Source: Rhodanobacteraceae bacterium UBA703 (GTDB lineage Bacteria; Pseudomonadota; Gammaproteobacteria; Xanthomonadales; Rhodanobacteraceae). From it: a stretch of 6,178 bases of DNA. Below, piece by piece: positions 4,780 through 6,178 of this stretch. The first letter of the stretch is position 1; each line of letters begins with the position of its first letter. The DNA lies in contig DBMH01000016.1 of assembly GCA_002297645.1 (NCBI GenBank), forward strand, positions 1 to 6,178, read 5' to 3'. Below the pieces are notes generated by a model that saw only the letters and a list, made by a program, of their open reading frames with translations, made no database searches and had not been told where the DNA came from. The translations under genes and the position numbers were made by a program.

Positions 4780-6178
4780 TCAGAACGCGGCCAGCCAGCG
4801 CGCGTCGAGTTCGAGTTCGGGCGCCTGGGCGAGGCGGTCGAGCCGCCGCCGCTCTTCCTCGGCCTCGTCGTGTCGTTCGCTGGCGCGCAAGGCGGCGATG
4901 CGCAGGGCAATCGCTTCCGGATGCTGTTGCAGCCAGGGCTTCCACTGGGCCCGCGCCAGCAGGTCCGCCGGGCGGCCCAGGACGAGCTGCCAGCGGCCGA
5001 GCTGGAACAGGGCGGCCTGCAGGACCGCTCCGTTCGAGCGCGTGTCGGCGTCGAGGATCCGTTCGAGCGCGGCGGCGGCGCCGGCGAGGTCGCCGTCGGC
5101 GCCGTTTTCGAGCGCGTCGATCAACGGCATCCAGTCGCGCCAATGCCGGGCTTCGGCCTCGGCCGTGCGCCGGCGGAATTCGTTCGCGGCGGCATGCGCG
5201 CGCGCCGCGTCGCCCGCCTGCGCGGCGACCGCCACGGTCTCCACCAGTACCTGGGAGGCATTCCGTTCCATCGACGCCTCGTCGTAGAGGCGGCGCGCCC
5301 GGTCCAGTTCGGCGAATGCGCCCTGCCAGTCGTGCCGGCGCGCCAGCAGTCCGGCCAGCGCCCAGCGGGCCTCGGCCTGCCAGTACGGATTCTTCTCGCG
5401 CTCGGCGGCCGACAGCAACTGCGCGGCGAAGCGCTGCGCTTCCTCGTGGCGTTCGAACGGAGCGAGCATCCAGACCAGCTGCGTCCCGTTCAGTACCTGC
5501 AGGTCCAGGTCCCCGCGGGTGCGGGCCAGTCCAAGCGCCTGCTTGAACAGGGCCATCGCGTCGATCAGGTGTCCCTGGTTGGCTTCGGTCGCGCCGAGGT
5601 TGCCCAGGATGGCGCCCTCGAGATAGGCGTCGCCGGCCGCCCGGGCGGCGTCGAGGCCGTTGCGCAGCGTCGCGGCGGCGGCGCTCGCATCGCCGCCGCC
5701 GTTGTCTAGGCTGGCGAGATTGAGCAGCGCCGACGCTTCGTCGCGGCGGTTGCCGGCGGCGCGCGCCAGCGCCAGGGCCTGTTCGAAGCAACGGCGTGCT
5801 TCGGCGAAGCGTCCCCGTTCGTCTTCGATCGAGCCGTAGGCGATCAGCAGGTCGACCCGGGAGGGCAGGGGTTGGCGTTCGGGCAGGGCGGCCAGTGCCT
5901 GGTCGAGCAGTGCCGCGGAGCCGTCGAGGTCGCCGCGTGCGAAGGCGAGCCAGGCGAGCTGCTTCAGGGCCGGAACCAGCAGCCCGGTGTCGCCGCGTTC
6001 GCGTGCCGCGGCGGCGACCTTGAGCGCATTGTCCCGGCTTTGGTCGGGCTCTCCGCTGCGCGCCTGCGCCTGCGCGAGTCCGAGACGGGGCCAGGCGAGG
6101 CCGGGATCGTGGTCCAGGCAGATCGAGAAGTACTTCTTCGCGGCCAGCGGATCGCCGCGCAACTGCGCATCGAGGCCG
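4780..6178 (-). CDS. TPR-type helical-repeat protein (N-terminal part beyond window edge)
   Basis: The frame is open from the right edge to a TGA at 4780, giving 465 visible residues, so the true start is outside. A TTG at 6162 is open upstream and is almost certainly an internal leucine. The whole fragment is alpha-helical repeats of about 40 residues in the MalT/TPR style, with units such as GRFAEARRCFEQALALARAAGN, GHLIDAMALFKQALGLARTRGD and an array of A-L-x-x-L-A positions. TPR arrays mediate protein contacts. There is no membrane segment, signal peptide, enzyme motif or DNA-binding domain in the part seen. In Lysobacterales such C-terminal arrays often belong to large proteins whose N-terminal part is a winged-helix (CadC-like) regulator or a Ser/Thr kinase. 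Either would suit, and the sequence here cannot decide. A pure TPR protein is also possible. The next gene on this strand is the secreted-protein gene, 119 bp downstream. Confidence 0.88.
   Translation of the reverse strand, partial: GLDAQLRGDPLAAKKYFSICLDHDPGLAWPRLGLAQAQARSGEPDQSRDNALKVAAAARERGDTGLLVPALKQLAWLAFARGDLDGSAALLDQALAALPERQPLPSRVDLLIAYGSIEDERGRFAEARRCFEQALALARAAGNRRDEASALLNLASLDNGGGDASAAAATLRNGLDAARAAGDAYLEGAILGNLGATEANQGHLIDAMALFKQALGLARTRGDLDLQVLNGTQLVWMLAPFERHEEAQRFAAQLLSAAEREKNPYWQAEARWALAGLLARRHDWQGAFAELDRARRLYDEASMERNASQVLVETVAVAAQAGDAARAHAAANEFRRRTAEAEARHWRDWMPLIDALENGADGDLAGAAAALERILDADTRSNGAVLQAALFQLGRWQLVLGRPADLLARAQWKPWLQQHPEAIALRIAALRASERHDEAEEERRRLDRLAQAPELELDARWLAAF

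Noticed and set aside
4750..5709. A 319-residue plus-strand frame opposite the TPR gene
   Set aside because: It is antisense to a clear helical-repeat coding frame, with no motif of its own.
4661..5791. Upstream extension of the secreted-protein frame to give a 536-residue protein
   Set aside because: The added part is Arg/Pro/Gly-rich and overlaps the TPR gene out of frame. The signal peptide beginning at ATG 4660, with its own GGAG, marks the real start.

Overview
The window is very GC-rich and densely coded. It reads as an ordinary chromosomal segment of a gammaproteobacterium, most likely of the order Lysobacterales (Xanthomonadales). That placement is an inference. It rests on the rsfS-rlmH-maf neighbourhood, the DeaD-type helicase, the high GC content, and a secreted protein ending in an 'IFDDGFES' tail of a kind I recall from secreted proteins of this order.

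Layout, left to right. The left edge holds a DEAD-box RNA helicase of the DeaD/CsdA type on the minus strand, cut off at its C-terminal end (1-1370). A 128-bp divergent region (1371-1498) separates it from rsfS (ribosomal silencing factor, plus strand, TTG start at 1499). This RsfS carries an unusual lysine/alanine-rich N-terminal tail of about 120 residues. rlmH (23S rRNA pseudouridine-1915 N3-methyltransferase) follows 75 bp later, and its ribosome-binding site lies in one arm of an inverted repeat. A GC-rich hairpin then separates rlmH from a convergent small minus-strand gene for an unrecognised, possibly exported 120-residue protein (2801-3163). A 339-bp gap without genes, holding several inverted repeats, leads to maf (YhdE-type nucleotide pyrophosphatase, 3503-4090). 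Beyond maf are two more minus-strand genes: a small secreted protein with a clear signal peptide and the C-terminal tail motif (4181-4660), and a long TPR-type helical-repeat protein whose N-terminal part lies beyond the right edge (4780-6178).

How the genes relate. deaD, rsfS and rlmH all concern the large ribosomal subunit: assembly and RNA unwinding, blocking of subunit joining, and 23S rRNA modification. Maf is the usual housekeeping neighbour. The small protein between rlmH and maf, the secreted protein and the TPR protein are lineage-level accessory genes with no function I can assign. I see no tRNA, rRNA, CRISPR array, insertion sequence or phage gene, and no convincing new multi-gene system. 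The most unusual items are the histone-H1-like tail on RsfS and the C-terminal tail of the secreted protein.
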